Origin: Zygnema cylindricum
Taxonomy: Eukaryota > Streptophyta > Zygnematophyceae > Zygnematales > Zygnemataceae
Reading direction: 5' to 3'
NCBI GenBank assembly: GCA_037447655.1
Contig: JBBHKE010002102.1
Location: forward strand, 1 to 64,000
DNA length: 64,000 nt
This document shows positions 21,590 to 31,623 of the stretch, in pieces. The notes below the pieces were generated by a model. It was not told where the DNA came from and did no database searches. It worked only from the letters and a program-made list of their open reading frames with translations. Numbering within the stretch: the first letter of the stretch is position 1; each line of letters starts with the position of its first letter. A program made the translations under genes and the position numbers.

Positions 21590-22270
21590 GTGTATGACTT
21601 AGAAATGAGAAAGTCAGATCTAGGATCACTAAGTGAAAACGGGAAAAAAAAATTTAATGAGGATAATTTTATAGGTATTTTGGAATTAGAAAACTGGTCG
21701 GAAAGGGAGACTTCAACGGATTCCGAGGAAAGGGGAGAAGTGAAACTAGAAGGGGTTTTAAAAGATATGGGTGAAGAGGAATATCTAATGAAAGGTTTAG
21801 GGGAGGAGAAATATTTATTCGGAATAAATTTAGAAAGTGAGAGTGAGGAAAGTTTAATTTTTGGGGGTAATGGGTTTGACATCACTAAAGGGAGTGATGG
21901 CATTTATAAAGGTGCGCCTGTAAAAGGGTTAGCATCTGGGTGTGTATTGCAGATTAGAGATGGGGCTGGCTGTTTGAATTGCAAGAGAGAAATTGGATTT
22001 AGTGTGGATGGAAAAGAGATGAGGTGGATAAAATCTTGGCTTGGATTTATGAAAAGTGGGATGCTAAATAAAATGTGTGGTGTAATTATTATTCCGGTTT
22101 ATCAAATGCTCTATTTTAAATACGAGAATATTTTCTTAAAGTTTTATGAAAAAAAAAGGAAAAAGAAAAAGAAAAAGGGTGGAGAGGGTGTGTTTGTTTG
22201 TTTGTTTTTTTGGCTGTGTGGGAGTCGAAAAGAAAATAGACTACAAAATAAGGGGAGTGTTGATATTTGA
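21590..22270 (+). pseudogene. Element E: 226-residue pol-derived open frame
   Basis: The frame stays open although it is built from pol scraps. An acidic region carries LGEEKYLFGINLE (RT thumb-like), followed by GNGFDITKGSDGIYKGAPVKGLASGCVL, which aligns with the copia RNase H start but lacks the usual WSDASYGDAPMRRCTSG identities. It ends with a novel tail containing a Lys-rich run and then overlaps the start of the LTR. No catalytic pair is evident. It may be a relic or a reused accessory protein. Confidence 0.55.
22245..22257 (+). other. Polypurine tract of element E
   Basis: AAAATAAGGGGAG sits directly before the 3' LTR start TGTTGATATT. It is intact, so E could still have been copied in trans. 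Confidence 0.78.
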
Positions 22271-22942
22271 GTATTTTCTAGGTCTAATTTAGGATAGGAA
22301 AATAGCAGAGGCAGTCTGCCTCTAACTTCTTCTCCAAGCCCCCACACTTGTTGTAGTCACTGGAGGCTGAAAAAGGAGCTAGATCCATGGCAGCCTAAGC
22401 TGTCTAGAGAGACAGGTAGTAGAATCTGAGTAGATTTACCAAAAGGAATGACGGACCCAGGATTTGATCCTGGTACATGCCGTCCGTCATAGTAGCCGTT
22501 AGCTTTGTCCGTTAAGTCTAGGACTTGTGCTTAGGTGTATAGGGTTTGATATGTATTTAAACAAATACACGTAGGTTTTCTCATTTAACTAGATTACGGT
22601 CTATAGGACATAGAAATAGTTGTACTATTAGTACCGGACGAAACAAATAGTATGGACATTTGTTTCGACGGTTCGTATTTAAATACCTATATCAATCGGA
22701 CAGCCGTGGTTAGCGCCAGTCTCGCGGAAAGGACAATTTGGCGGTTTTCGGACTCCGCCACTCCGGATGACACGTAGCAACAACGTACGGGATTACGGAA
22801 TTTCCGAAATGGTAGAAAACAAATCCGAAAGTGACAAATGTCGCACTATGGCGACATCGTACAATGTACAGCAAAAAATACTCCGGCACTTGTACTTTCT
22901 TGTACGGTACCATTTTTCTAACGCGGCATGACCTGGCGCCAC
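22258..22942 (+). repeat. 3' LTR of element E, truncated
   Basis: It matches the first 685 or so bases of the LTR at 19081-20382 and then stops at GGCGCCAC, where the F 5' LTR begins. The missing second half is not found on the far side of F. Confidence 0.8.
22441..22520 (-). promoter_or_regulatory. Antisense tRNA-like Pol III module in the E 3' LTR
   Basis: Minus strand: A-box-like TAGACTTAACGG (22520-22509), T arm CCAGG-ATCAAAT-CCTGG, outer stem GACGGAC/GTCCGTC, T4 at 22444-22441. Confidence 0.58.
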
Positions 22943-23139
22943 TGTAGAAATTAATGGTTTTAAGTATTTTCTAGGTCTGAATAGAAAGAAAGAAGCCGAG
23001 GCAGTCTACCTCTAACTTCTCTCTCCAACTCTCAAACTTGTCGCAGTCACTGAGAAATTGGAGAGGAAGCTAGAGCCATGGCTACCTAGGCTATCCTGAG
23101 GTTTACGGGAAATTTATATTAGTTCGGGTTTATTTATTT

Positions 23140-23227
23140 AAAAGGTATGTGCCGGCGGCAGGAATTGATCCTTGTACCTACCGGCCGAAAAACAGGAAAT
23201 AGCCGGTAGCCTTAGCCGTTAAGTCTA
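23140..23227 (-). promoter_or_regulatory. Antisense tRNA-like Pol III module in the F 5' LTR
   Basis: Minus strand: A-box-like TAGACTTAACGG (23227-23216), an 8-bp anticodon-arm-like stem CTACCGGC/GCCGGTAG, a T-arm-like AAGG-ATCAATT-CCT, and T4 at 23143-23140. Confidence 0.55.
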
Positions 23228-23615
23228 GGAGTCATGATACGTAGTATATAGTTTGATAGTTATTTAAATATGTATACGTACGATTATTCATTTAACTATA
23301 ATAGATTACGGGATACATAGATCCGGTAATATATAAAGTACGGATTACGGTACGGACTATAAATCAATACCACGCATTTGTTTCGTAAATGAAACAAATA
23401 CCGCACATGTATTTATTACGGCTACGATTAAATTAGATTCTAATCGGACGGCCGCAATTAGCGCCGAGATCGCGGAGAAAGTTTTCGGCGGTTTGTGGCC
23501 ATCGCCACATCGGATGACGCGTGGCGAAATTTTGTTGGATCGTGGAATCCCCGAAGATTATTGCATCGAATCCGGATATGACATGTGTCGACATTTAGGC
23601 CTTGTCGTACAATGT

Positions 23616-23656
23616 CCGTACCTAAAGTACACCGGCAGCTGTACTTTTGCGTACGG
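23616..23656. repeat. GTAC-rich hairpin conserved in copia LTRs
   Basis: The arms CCGTACCTAAAGTACA and TGTACTTTTGCGTACGG pair almost fully around a CCGGCAGC loop. Equivalent hairpins occur at the same place in the other copia LTRs, for example near 6653-6692, 19866-19910, 51340-51390 and 58214-58254. Confidence 0.65.
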
Positions 23657-23969
23657 AACACAATTCTGATTGGTTCCGTACATCAGTAGATAGAGTCTGT
23701 GAGTGAGATAGGACTTAGAAAAATTAGGCGATAGGACCCTCTCTCCCAGAGAGCTTCTGTACAAAAGGTCAACTTTGACCCTCTATAACTTACTACTCAG
23801 GGGAGAAAATTCAGAGATTCTTTTTGCTATCGACTCAAGGGAGTCTTCTCTTCACGAGGTGAAGGTGGTCAGAGTTTTTGTCTGCCAGGGTGGCAGTTAT
23901 TTTTGCTTAAACACAAAGAAGTCACGATTATCCTAGAGGATTCTTGGAAGCTGTCCACTCTGAGGACTT

Positions 23970-25133
23970 ATGGAGGTCTCAGAGTTTCAGGTTATGGGCC
24001 CACCCTCTAGGGTACCAATCTTTAATGGAACTGGCTTCATATACTGGGAAAGTATGATGATAGGAGCTCTATGCGAAAAAAGATTTTGGGGGATACTGAG
24101 AGGACGATTCGGGCGTCCATCAAGTCTTGGAATTCCTCTAGGGTTTAAAGGAAGCAGATTCACCAGAAAGAGGATTCACCTTCAACGGAGGAAACAAAAG
24201 AAGGAGAGGTGGTGTACAAAGGAAAGGAGAAGGAGGCGACCACACCAATAGCAACTGGTTCAGCATTTATGTCACCTATTCTGGGAACGAGGAGAATGAT
24301 ACTGAAACCTGGGACTTCAACAATATGGCGGCAAAGCACTTCATCCTACGCCATCTCACTCAAGGACTTGCATGTCCTCATTTGCAGGTAGAAAGGGCAT
24401 CCGATCTTTGGATGGCTCTCATAGAGATGTACCGAAGTGGTACGATTCAGCAACAACAGTTGGCTGATCAGAAAGTTAACGAGTATGTATACAAAGGGGG
24501 AAATATGTTGGATTTTTGCAATGAGTTTGCTACACTCTTCATGGAGCTAGAGAGTGCGGGAAAAGTTTTTAGTGAAAAAGAAAAGGTTAACTGTTTACTG
24601 ATGAAGTTACCTGATGAGTTCGAGAACATAGTCAACCGTGTGCAGGACTTGCCGGACTCAAGGTGGATATGGAACTCAGTGGTAGGGATGATTCTCGTTC
24701 GAGAGAATACGATTGAGATCCGAAGGGGAGGAAAGAGTGGCCAAGCCTTGGCAACAGCGACCGATTGGAGGAACAAGGATTCACGGAAACCGGTCGGAAT
24801 CTATAGGGGGAGGGAGCAGAATAATGAGGTTGACGAGTTCGAACCAAGGGCTCCCAAAGGTTTATGTCATTTTTGTAACAAACCGGGGCACTATATGGCA
24901 GAGTGCACTAATCTAACCAAGCTTCGGTTAAAGGAGGGGCAGACCGGTGGTACCCCGAGAAGAAAGAAAAAGGCCCTTGTCACACAGGTACTTGAGGCAG
25001 AATCCGAGGACGAGGACGATGAGCTCCTTTTGGATGAGGAGTTGGAGGCGAAAAATGAGGTTAAAATTCCACGAAGGCAGAAATGTGTTTACGGTGGATT
25101 GAAAGGTGAAGCAGGCTAGATTATAGATTCAGG
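23970..25133 (+). pseudogene. Element F: Gag with zinc knuckle
   Basis: The start codon lies in the LTR and the frame reads QVMGPPSRVPIFNGTGFIYWESMM across the primer site. A frameshift near 24170 breaks it. The main Gag body is open at 24325-25119, with TIQQQQLADQKVNEYVYKGG, KLPDEFENIVNRVQD, ENTIEIRRGGKS and an intact CCHC knuckle (CHFCNKPGHYMAEC), followed by an acidic linker. It ends at a TAG that replaces the Trp codon just before the protease motif. Confidence 0.83.
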
Positions 25134-26885
25134 TGCCTCCATGCACATGTGTAAGGATAGGCACCTGTTCAATAAGATAAGAAAGATTCCCACCGTAGAG
25201 ATAGAGTACGGGGATGGGAGGATAGTCACCACTACTCTTGTAGGATTGGTAGATGTGAAAGTGTTAGTAGAAGGAAAGACATCCATATTAACATTCTCCG
25301 ATGTATTGTTTATTCCGTAGCTGAACAAAAACCTTATTTCTACATCTATATTAGATGATAAGGGTTTTTTCACTACCAGTAGGGAAGGAGTCTTTACTGC
25401 TAGTTTTGAGGAGGATGTCTATTTCATTGCTGAGAAAGGTAGCCATGGGATGTTTAGGCTGATCTTAAGTAATGAAACGAAGAAACTTTATTAAAGTGGT
25501 GTTCATGAAATTATGATGTGGCATAAGAGGCTTGGGCATGTGAATCTAGATAAGTTAAGAGAGATGAAAAAGATGGGTGTGGTGGAAGGGATTCAGTTCA
25601 GTGAGAGTGATGATATAAGTGATTGTAGTGGATGTGCTCAAGGTAAAGCACACAAATTACCCTTTCCTAAAACAGCCACCTATAAGGGAGAAAAAAATTC
25701 TAGATCTAGTACACACAGATATTTGGGGACCAGCTAGAGTGCCCTTACCGGGGGGGAAGAGATTTATGATGACTATGATTGATGATTGGTCTCCGTATTC
25801 CCGGGTGTATTTTTTGAAAAACAAGTCAGAAGCTCAGGATTGTTTTAGACAATATAAAGCATGGAGCGAAAAACTCCATGAAACTCCAATCAAGAGAATA
25901 CGGAGTGACAATGGTGGAAAGTATGCTTCTAACCAGTTTGAGGATTTTATGAGGGAAGATGGGGTCCAACACCAAAAGACAATTCCAGAAAACCCGGAAC
26001 AGAATGGGGTGGCTGAAAGGTTAAATAGAACACTAAGTGATAGTGCTAGAAGTATGTTGTCGGATAAAAAGATAGGAAAAAGGTTTTGGGCAGAAGCAAT
26101 GAACTGTGCTAATTACCTCAAGAATAGAGTTCTTACTTCAGCTATAAGAGATCAAACACCTTATGAGAGATGGACAGGCCGGAAACCAGACCTATCTCAC
26201 TTAAAGGTTTTCGGCAGTCAAGTACTCAGTCTAGATACTGATCGGTCCTATTGGAAGCTAGATCCTAAAGGAAAACCGGGATACTTATTAGGATATGATG
26301 AGGATGTTAAAGGATATAGAGTTTATGATCTAAAAAGGGAAGATATAATCTTAGTAAAGCATCTAGTAGTTATGGATGAAGGAAAATCTGTGGATCCCTT
26401 CAAATATACGAAGCCAGTAAAAATCAGATTTGAGTCAAAAAATTCCAATGACTTTGAGCTTCCTAACTATCCAGGTTTTAGAGAAGATGACATTCTTGCA
26501 GGTACAAATCAGACCGAAAAGGACTCGGCTGTGGAAACTCCAGTGACAACTCTACTCGAAGCGGAAGACGTGGTGGAAATTGATTCGGAATCAAGGGATA
26601 GGGGAGAAGCCGAGTTTGTTCGAAAGAATCCACGAGAACCATCTATTCCGGCCTCAGATTTTGAGGGGGGGAGGAGAAGTAGCAAAAGACTGCAAGAAAA
26701 ACAGGTTAATAACAAGGTAACTAAACTATCTCATCAAGATGAACCTCAAACTTATGGAGAGGCGATGACTTGTCCAGAAAGAAACCGGTGGAAGACAGCC
26801 ATCAATGAGGAGATGGCTTCAATCATGGCAGCCGATACTTGGGAGCTGGTGGACTGTCCACCTAACCGAAAACCAATCAGTTGTA
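25120..26885 (+). pseudogene. Element F: protease, GAG-pre-integrase and integrase
   Basis: The protease active site IIDSGASMHM (25120-25149) is intact but follows the TAG. Further stops are at FIP*LNKN (25318) and LY*SGV. Integrase begins with WHKRLGHVNLDKL and CSGCAQGKAHKLPFP. A frameshift near 25690 (an extra A in GAAAAAAATT) separates it from the catalytic block. That block has HTDIWGP, RSDNGGKY and PEQNGVAERLNRT, so the DDE residues are present. The linker and RRSSKRLQEKQ motif follow within the 25619-27031 open frame. Confidence 0.84.
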
Positions 26886-28324
26886 AGTGGGTTTTCAAAC
26901 TAAAACTGAACCCAGATAACACAATCGAGCGCTACAAGGCCAGATTAGTGGCAAAAGGATTTACACAAAAGGAAGGAGTGACTACGAGGAAACCTTTGCC
27001 CCAATGGTCAGATTTCCCTCCGTCCGCATAGTTCTCAGTTTAGCAGCGGCAGAAGACATGGAAGTGCACCAAATGGACATCAAAACAGCCTTTTTGCAGG
27101 GAGAATTAGAAGAGGAGATCTTCATGCGACAACCCGAAGGGTTTGTGGAAGAAAGAGAGGAGACTAAGGTATGTCGGCTAATTAAATCTTTTTATGGTTT
27201 GAAACAGGCGCCTCGACAGTGGAATAAGAAGCTTGATGATTTTCTTACCGGTCTAGGATATATTTGGATCAGCTCAGATCACTCAATCTATGTTTTCGAA
27301 GATGAGGAAGGTTTTATATTTATTGCAATTTATGTTGATGATTTGCTTGTTTTAAGTAAATCAATGGAAAAAATTAAAAACTGAAAACCGATCTTAAGGG
27401 GAGATTTGAAATGAAGGATATGGGGGAAGCAAAATATAATTTGGGAATTCAAGTAGAGAGAGACCGAAAAAGAAAAATTATAAGATTGACTCAAAAAAAA
27501 GCAATAGGGAACATGCTTGAAAAATTTCAAATTGATAAATCTAATAGTTGTACAACTCCAATAGAGTTGAAAAAGGGAAGTGAGGGGAGTGAGGAAGAAG
27601 GAGTCATAATCTTAGACGAGAAATTATCTCCTGAAGAACAGAAGTTCATGCAGACTATTCCTTATAGGCAAGTAGTGGGAAGTCTAATCTATATTTTGAA
27701 TTGTACTCGTCCGGATTTAGCTGCAACTGTAGGAGTGCTGAGTAGAAGTCTAAATGCTCCCACTAAGAGGGATTGGGAGGCAGCTAAGAGAGTCGTTAAA
27801 TATTTGATAGGAACTAGGGATCTATGGTTGCATTTGGGTGGGGAAAATACTGACATCACTACTTAGAGTGATGCCAGTATTGGTGATGCTCCGATGAGGA
27901 TATGCACTTCTAGATATGTATTATATGTGGGTGATGGGGCTTGCTGTTGGAGTAGCAAACAGCAAAAAGTTATTGCTCAGTCCACCATGGAGGCTGAGTA
28001 TATGGCCTTTTGCTCAGCTGTAAAAGAATTGATGTGGGTAAAGTCTTTGCTTGGTGAGCTTGGTCACCTTAAGAGTGGTGTGCAAATTTTTTTTTGTGAT
28101 AATCAGGCAGCAATCGCTATTTTTGCCAATCCTAAACATCATTTTAAAGCCAAACACATGGACATCAAACTCAGCTTTGTTAGAGAGAAAGTAGAAAACA
28201 AAATAATCAGTTTAGAGTACCGACCAGATAGTGAGATGGTAGCAGATATGATGACCAAACTTGTGCCTTCCCCTAAGCTAATTTTTTGCAGGGAGAAGTG
28301 TGGTCTGAAATTAAAGATTGACTA
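26770..28324 (+). pseudogene. Element F: reverse transcriptase and RNase H
   Basis: RVT_2 starts at WELVDCPPNRKPISCKWVFKLKL. A frameshift after QKEG breaks it, and the frame resumes at 27004 with HQMDIKTAFLQGELEEEIF, YGLKQAPRQW and the intact catalytic motif IYVDDLLV. A second frameshift lies after KSMEKIKN. The RNase H region (27411-28324) has a TAG replacing Trp in ITT*SDAS and ends VADMMTKLVPSPKL before a TAG stop adjoining the polypurine tract. Confidence 0.84.
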
Positions 28325-28338
28325 GAAAATAAGGGGAG

Positions 28339-29384
28339 TGTAGAAACTAATGGTTTTATTAGTATTTTCTAGGTCTGAAAAGAAATATAGAAGTCGAGGC
28401 AGTCTATCTCTAACTTCTCTCTCCAACTCTCAAACTTGTCGCAGTCACTGAGAAATTGGAGAGGAAGCTAGAGCCATGGCTACCTTGGCTATTCTGAGGT
28501 TTACGAGAATTTTATATTAGGGTTTATTTGTTTAATTAAAAGGTATGTGCCGCGGCAGGAATTGATCCTTGTACCTACCGGCCGGCAGACAGGAAATAGC
28601 CGGTAGCCTTAGCCGTTAAGCCTAGCGGTAGTGTTACGTAGCATATAGTTTGATATTTATTTAAATGATTATACGTGCGATAAATCATTTAACTGAAATG
28701 GATTACGGGATACATAGATCCAGTAATATATAATGTACGAATTACGGTACGGACAAAAATCAATACCGCGCATTTGTTTCGTAATTGAAACAAATACCGC
28801 GCATGTATTTATTACGGCTACGATTAAATCCGAATTTAATCGGACGGCCGGATTAGCGCCGAGATCGCAGAGGAAGATTTCGGCGGTTTCTAGCCATCGC
28901 CACATCGGATGACCCGTGGCGAAATTACGTTGGATCGTGGAATCTCCGGAGATTATGGCACCGAATCCGGATATGACATGTGTCGACATTTAGGCCATGT
29001 TGTACAATGTCCGTACCTAAAGTACATCGGCAGCTGTACTTTTGCGTACGGAACTCAATTCTGATAGGTTCCGTACATCAGTAGATAGAGTCTGTGAGAG
29101 AGATAGGACTTAAAAAATTTAGAAGATAGGACCCCCTCTCACAAAGAGCTTCTATACAAAAGGTCAACTTTGACCCTCCATAACTTACTGCTCAGGGGAG
29201 AAAATTCAGAGATTTTTTTTGCTACTGACTCAGAGGAGTCTTGCCTTCACAGGGGTGCAGGTGGTCAGGGTTTTTGTCTGCCAGGGTGGCAGTTATTTTT
29301 GCTGAAACACAAGGGGTCAGGATTATCCTAGAGGCTTCTTGGAAGCTGTCCACTTTGAGGACTTATGGAGGTCTCAGAGTTTCA
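28339..29384 (+). repeat. 3' LTR of element F
   Basis: It starts TGTAGAAACTAATGG after the polypurine tract and ends GAGTTTCA. It carries the LTR-encoded ATGGAGGTCTCAGAG, here with no gag body behind it, which fixes the LTR boundary. Confidence 0.86.
28538..28624 (-). promoter_or_regulatory. Antisense tRNA-like Pol III module in the F 3' LTR
   Basis: Minus strand: A-box-like TAGGCTTAACGG (28624-28613), CTACCGG/CCGGTAG-type arm, T-arm-like AAGG-ATCAATT-CCTG, T4 at 28541-28538. Confidence 0.52.
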
Positions 29385-29657
29385 CTCCCCTATTTCCCCA
29401 TCCACGGAAAGGTTTTTCCCTTCACCTTTTGTTGCATCTGAACTTCGGATGATATTTTGGGCAGTCTCAGATGATTCTCGGTAGTAAGCTCCTCCAAAGC
29501 TAGGTGGCGGACATCTCACTTGTCCTGCAACAATTCCCCATAAAAGCTTCTCGAAAAGCAATCCCTCCATTGTAAACGCCCAATACGTGAAGCCTGTTCC
29601 ATCAAACATAGACACCCTAGATGGTGGGCCCATAACCTGAAACTCTGAGACCTCCAT
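29385..29657 (-). pseudogene. Element G: truncated Gag N-terminus
   Basis: ATG at 29657-29655 lies in the LTR. The frame runs QVMGPPSRV then MFDGTGFTYWAFTMEGLLFEKLLWGIV and is cut at the F 3' LTR after 91 codons. It is closest to element E (same MFDGT and EGLLFEK motifs), so G belongs to the D/E family, in opposite orientation. No stop is seen in this short piece, unlike in E. Confidence 0.75.
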
Positions 29658-30820
29658 TGGCCCTCAGAGTATGCAGATCCAAAAGAAGCTAATCTAGATA
29701 GTGCCGACTCCAAGTTAATATAAACCCAAATTACTGACCCTTTGACAGTTTGAATCCCAATATAGATTCACCCCTGTGAAATAACACTTTCTGTGTGGTC
29801 AGTTCCAGCACAGAATGCAAAGTTAGAATATGAGATTTGGACACATTCAACCACTTTGACTTTCCCTTTTAAATGCAGCCACCTTGGCAGACAAAAACTC
29901 TGACCGACTACACCCGTGTGTAGCCTGGACTCCCTTGAGTCCGCAGCAAAAAGAATCACTGAAAATGGTCAAGTAAATTTATAGTTATGGCTGGCCAAAG
30001 TTTGCCATTTATACAAGATGCTCGTTGGGAGAGGCGACTAGCTACTCAAAAAATTCTAAGTCCTATTCTCACTTTAAGACCCTATCTACTGACGTACGGC
30101 ACCAATCACAGAACTGTACCGTACAGATAAGTACAGGTGCCGGTGTACTTTCTGTACGACAATCGTACGATATGACTGAAATGTCAACACATGTCATATA
30201 TCTATTTGTTCCCGTAGTCTCCGGTGTCGCCGCAATCCAATGTTTACGTGCCATGTGTCATCCTATGTGGCGATGACCGCAAACCGCCAAAAGTACATAT
30301 CCCGCGATCGCGGCGCCTATCGTGGCCGTCCGATTAAATCCGGCTATATTGCTAGCCGTTGAAAATAGACGCGCGGTATTTGTTTCGCGGTCGAACCAAA
30401 TGCGCGGTATCCGTTTCAATTAATAAATCTGTACTCCGTACTATACATAACTGTATCTATGCAATACATATATATTTCAAGTTAAATGAACTAGTCTACG
30501 TGTAACTATCTAAATAATTATCAAACCCCATACGTCGTAATACCAACTCTAGTCTAAATGGATAAAGTTACCGGCTGATGTCGAATTGACGAACAGTAGG
30601 TACCACGATCAATTCCTGGGTCCGTCAAATACCTTTTGGTAAGTATTACTAATTTACCCCCTGTCTTCTCTAGAGAGCTTAGGCAGCCATGGCTCTAGCT
30701 CCCTATCCAGCCTTCAGTGACTACAACAAGTGTGGGGGCTTGGAGAGGGGAGTTAGAGGCAGACTCTCTCTGCCTTTTTTCTATCCTATTACAGACCTAG
30801 AAAATACACAAATATCAACA
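29638..30820 (-). repeat. 5' LTR of element G
   Basis: On the minus strand it starts TGTTGATATTTGTG at 30820 and ends AGAGTTTCA at 29638, 1183 bp. The primer site GGTTATGGGCCCACC is at 29637-29623. It matches the D/E LTR type. Confidence 0.82.
30550..30637 (+). promoter_or_regulatory. Antisense tRNA-like Pol III module in the G LTR
   Basis: Plus strand: A-box-like TAGTCTAAATGG (30550-30561), T-arm-like CCACG-ATCAATT-CCTGG, then GGGTCCGTCA and T4 at 30634-30637. Confidence 0.52.
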
Positions 30821-31623
30821 ACCTCATGACGTTAAGCTTGCCCTTCTTAGGACCTCTCTTTTTTGGGCATTCTCGGGCCATATGATGTGGGGAACCGCAT
30901 TGGAAATATAAACCGTTTTGCTTCCTCTGTTGGACATCCTCGGGGGACTATTCATCGGTCTGTGCCTTGGTAGTCTTCTTCTTCTTCCGAAGCATGTTGA
31001 CCACCTCTTAATCCTCATTAATTGCTCCGAGCTCCACAGGGGTCAGACAATCATCACGTCGGTCTCCCCCGCCGCTACTCGACCCAAAGTGGTAGGATCT
31101 ACGGAAGGTGAAGTCCACCGAATTGGTCCGTTCCGCAAATTGGATAATCGCTGAGAGGCTAGGAGTCATACTTTCTCGAGCGAGCCATTGTTCCACATCC
31201 ATACGAATGGAGGCTTTTAGCCCTTTCATGTAACGATCCACGGCTTCCTCCCCGGTCATTGTGGGTATTTCAACTTTGTATTCCAAGAACCGCTGCGTGT
31301 ACTCCAACACTAAGGTACGTTGCTTCAAAACTCCGATTTTATCCCTTGCAGTCTTAACCGTATTGACGAGTTGCCAAGAGTCATAGAGGAGCTGAATGAA
31401 AAGGGGCTAATCGGCTGATATCTCTTCGTTTTCGACCATCGTCCTCCACCATGCTCCTGCTGCCCCTTTAAGAAGACCACCTTGCATAGTGAATCTTCTC
31501 ACGGTCCGACATGATACGAAAATTCTCGAGATAATTCGCAATGGAGAACAACCATGCATCAAGGTTTTTGTGCCTGGCCGGGTCAAACTTGTTAGGGAGT
31601 CTTAATTTAGGCCTCTAAAATTT
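30821..31623 (-). pseudogene. Ty3/gypsy Gag fragment with zinc knuckle
   Basis: Read on the minus strand from 31620, the translation gives LPNKFDPARHKNLDAWLF, then an open part at 31328-31008 with VLEYTQRFLEYKVEIP, DRYMKGLKASIRMDVEQWLA and a Ser/Gly-rich linker. This is the Retrotrans_gag pattern. A zinc knuckle near 30880 reads YFQCGSPHHMAREC, so its first Cys is Tyr. Two stops interrupt it. It is cut on one side by G and on the other by the LTR of H. The Gag N-terminus may be the reading frame at 44751-45218, separated by H. Confidence 0.72.

Larger units (their letters stand above)
22943..23989 (+). repeat. 5' LTR of element F
   Basis: It starts TGTAGAAATTAATGG and ends GAGTTTCA. The gag start codon (23970-23972) lies 20 bp inside its end. 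A TATTTATTA promoter-like motif is near 23410, and a GTAC-rich hairpin is at 23616-23656. Confidence 0.86.
22943..29384 (+). mobile_element. Copia element F, full length with both LTRs
   Basis: 5' LTR 22943-23989, primer site 23990-24004, gag-pol 23970-28324, polypurine tract 28326-28338, 3' LTR 28339-29384. The LTRs are 1047 and 1046 bp and very similar. No target-site duplication is found (GCCAC left, CTCCC right). The left flank is E LTR and the right flank is the interior of minus-strand G, so the flanks come from different places. Confidence 0.87.

Noticed and set aside
22144-22347. Minus-strand Phe-rich frame
   Set aside because: It is the reverse of the Lys-rich AAAAAGG tract in E.
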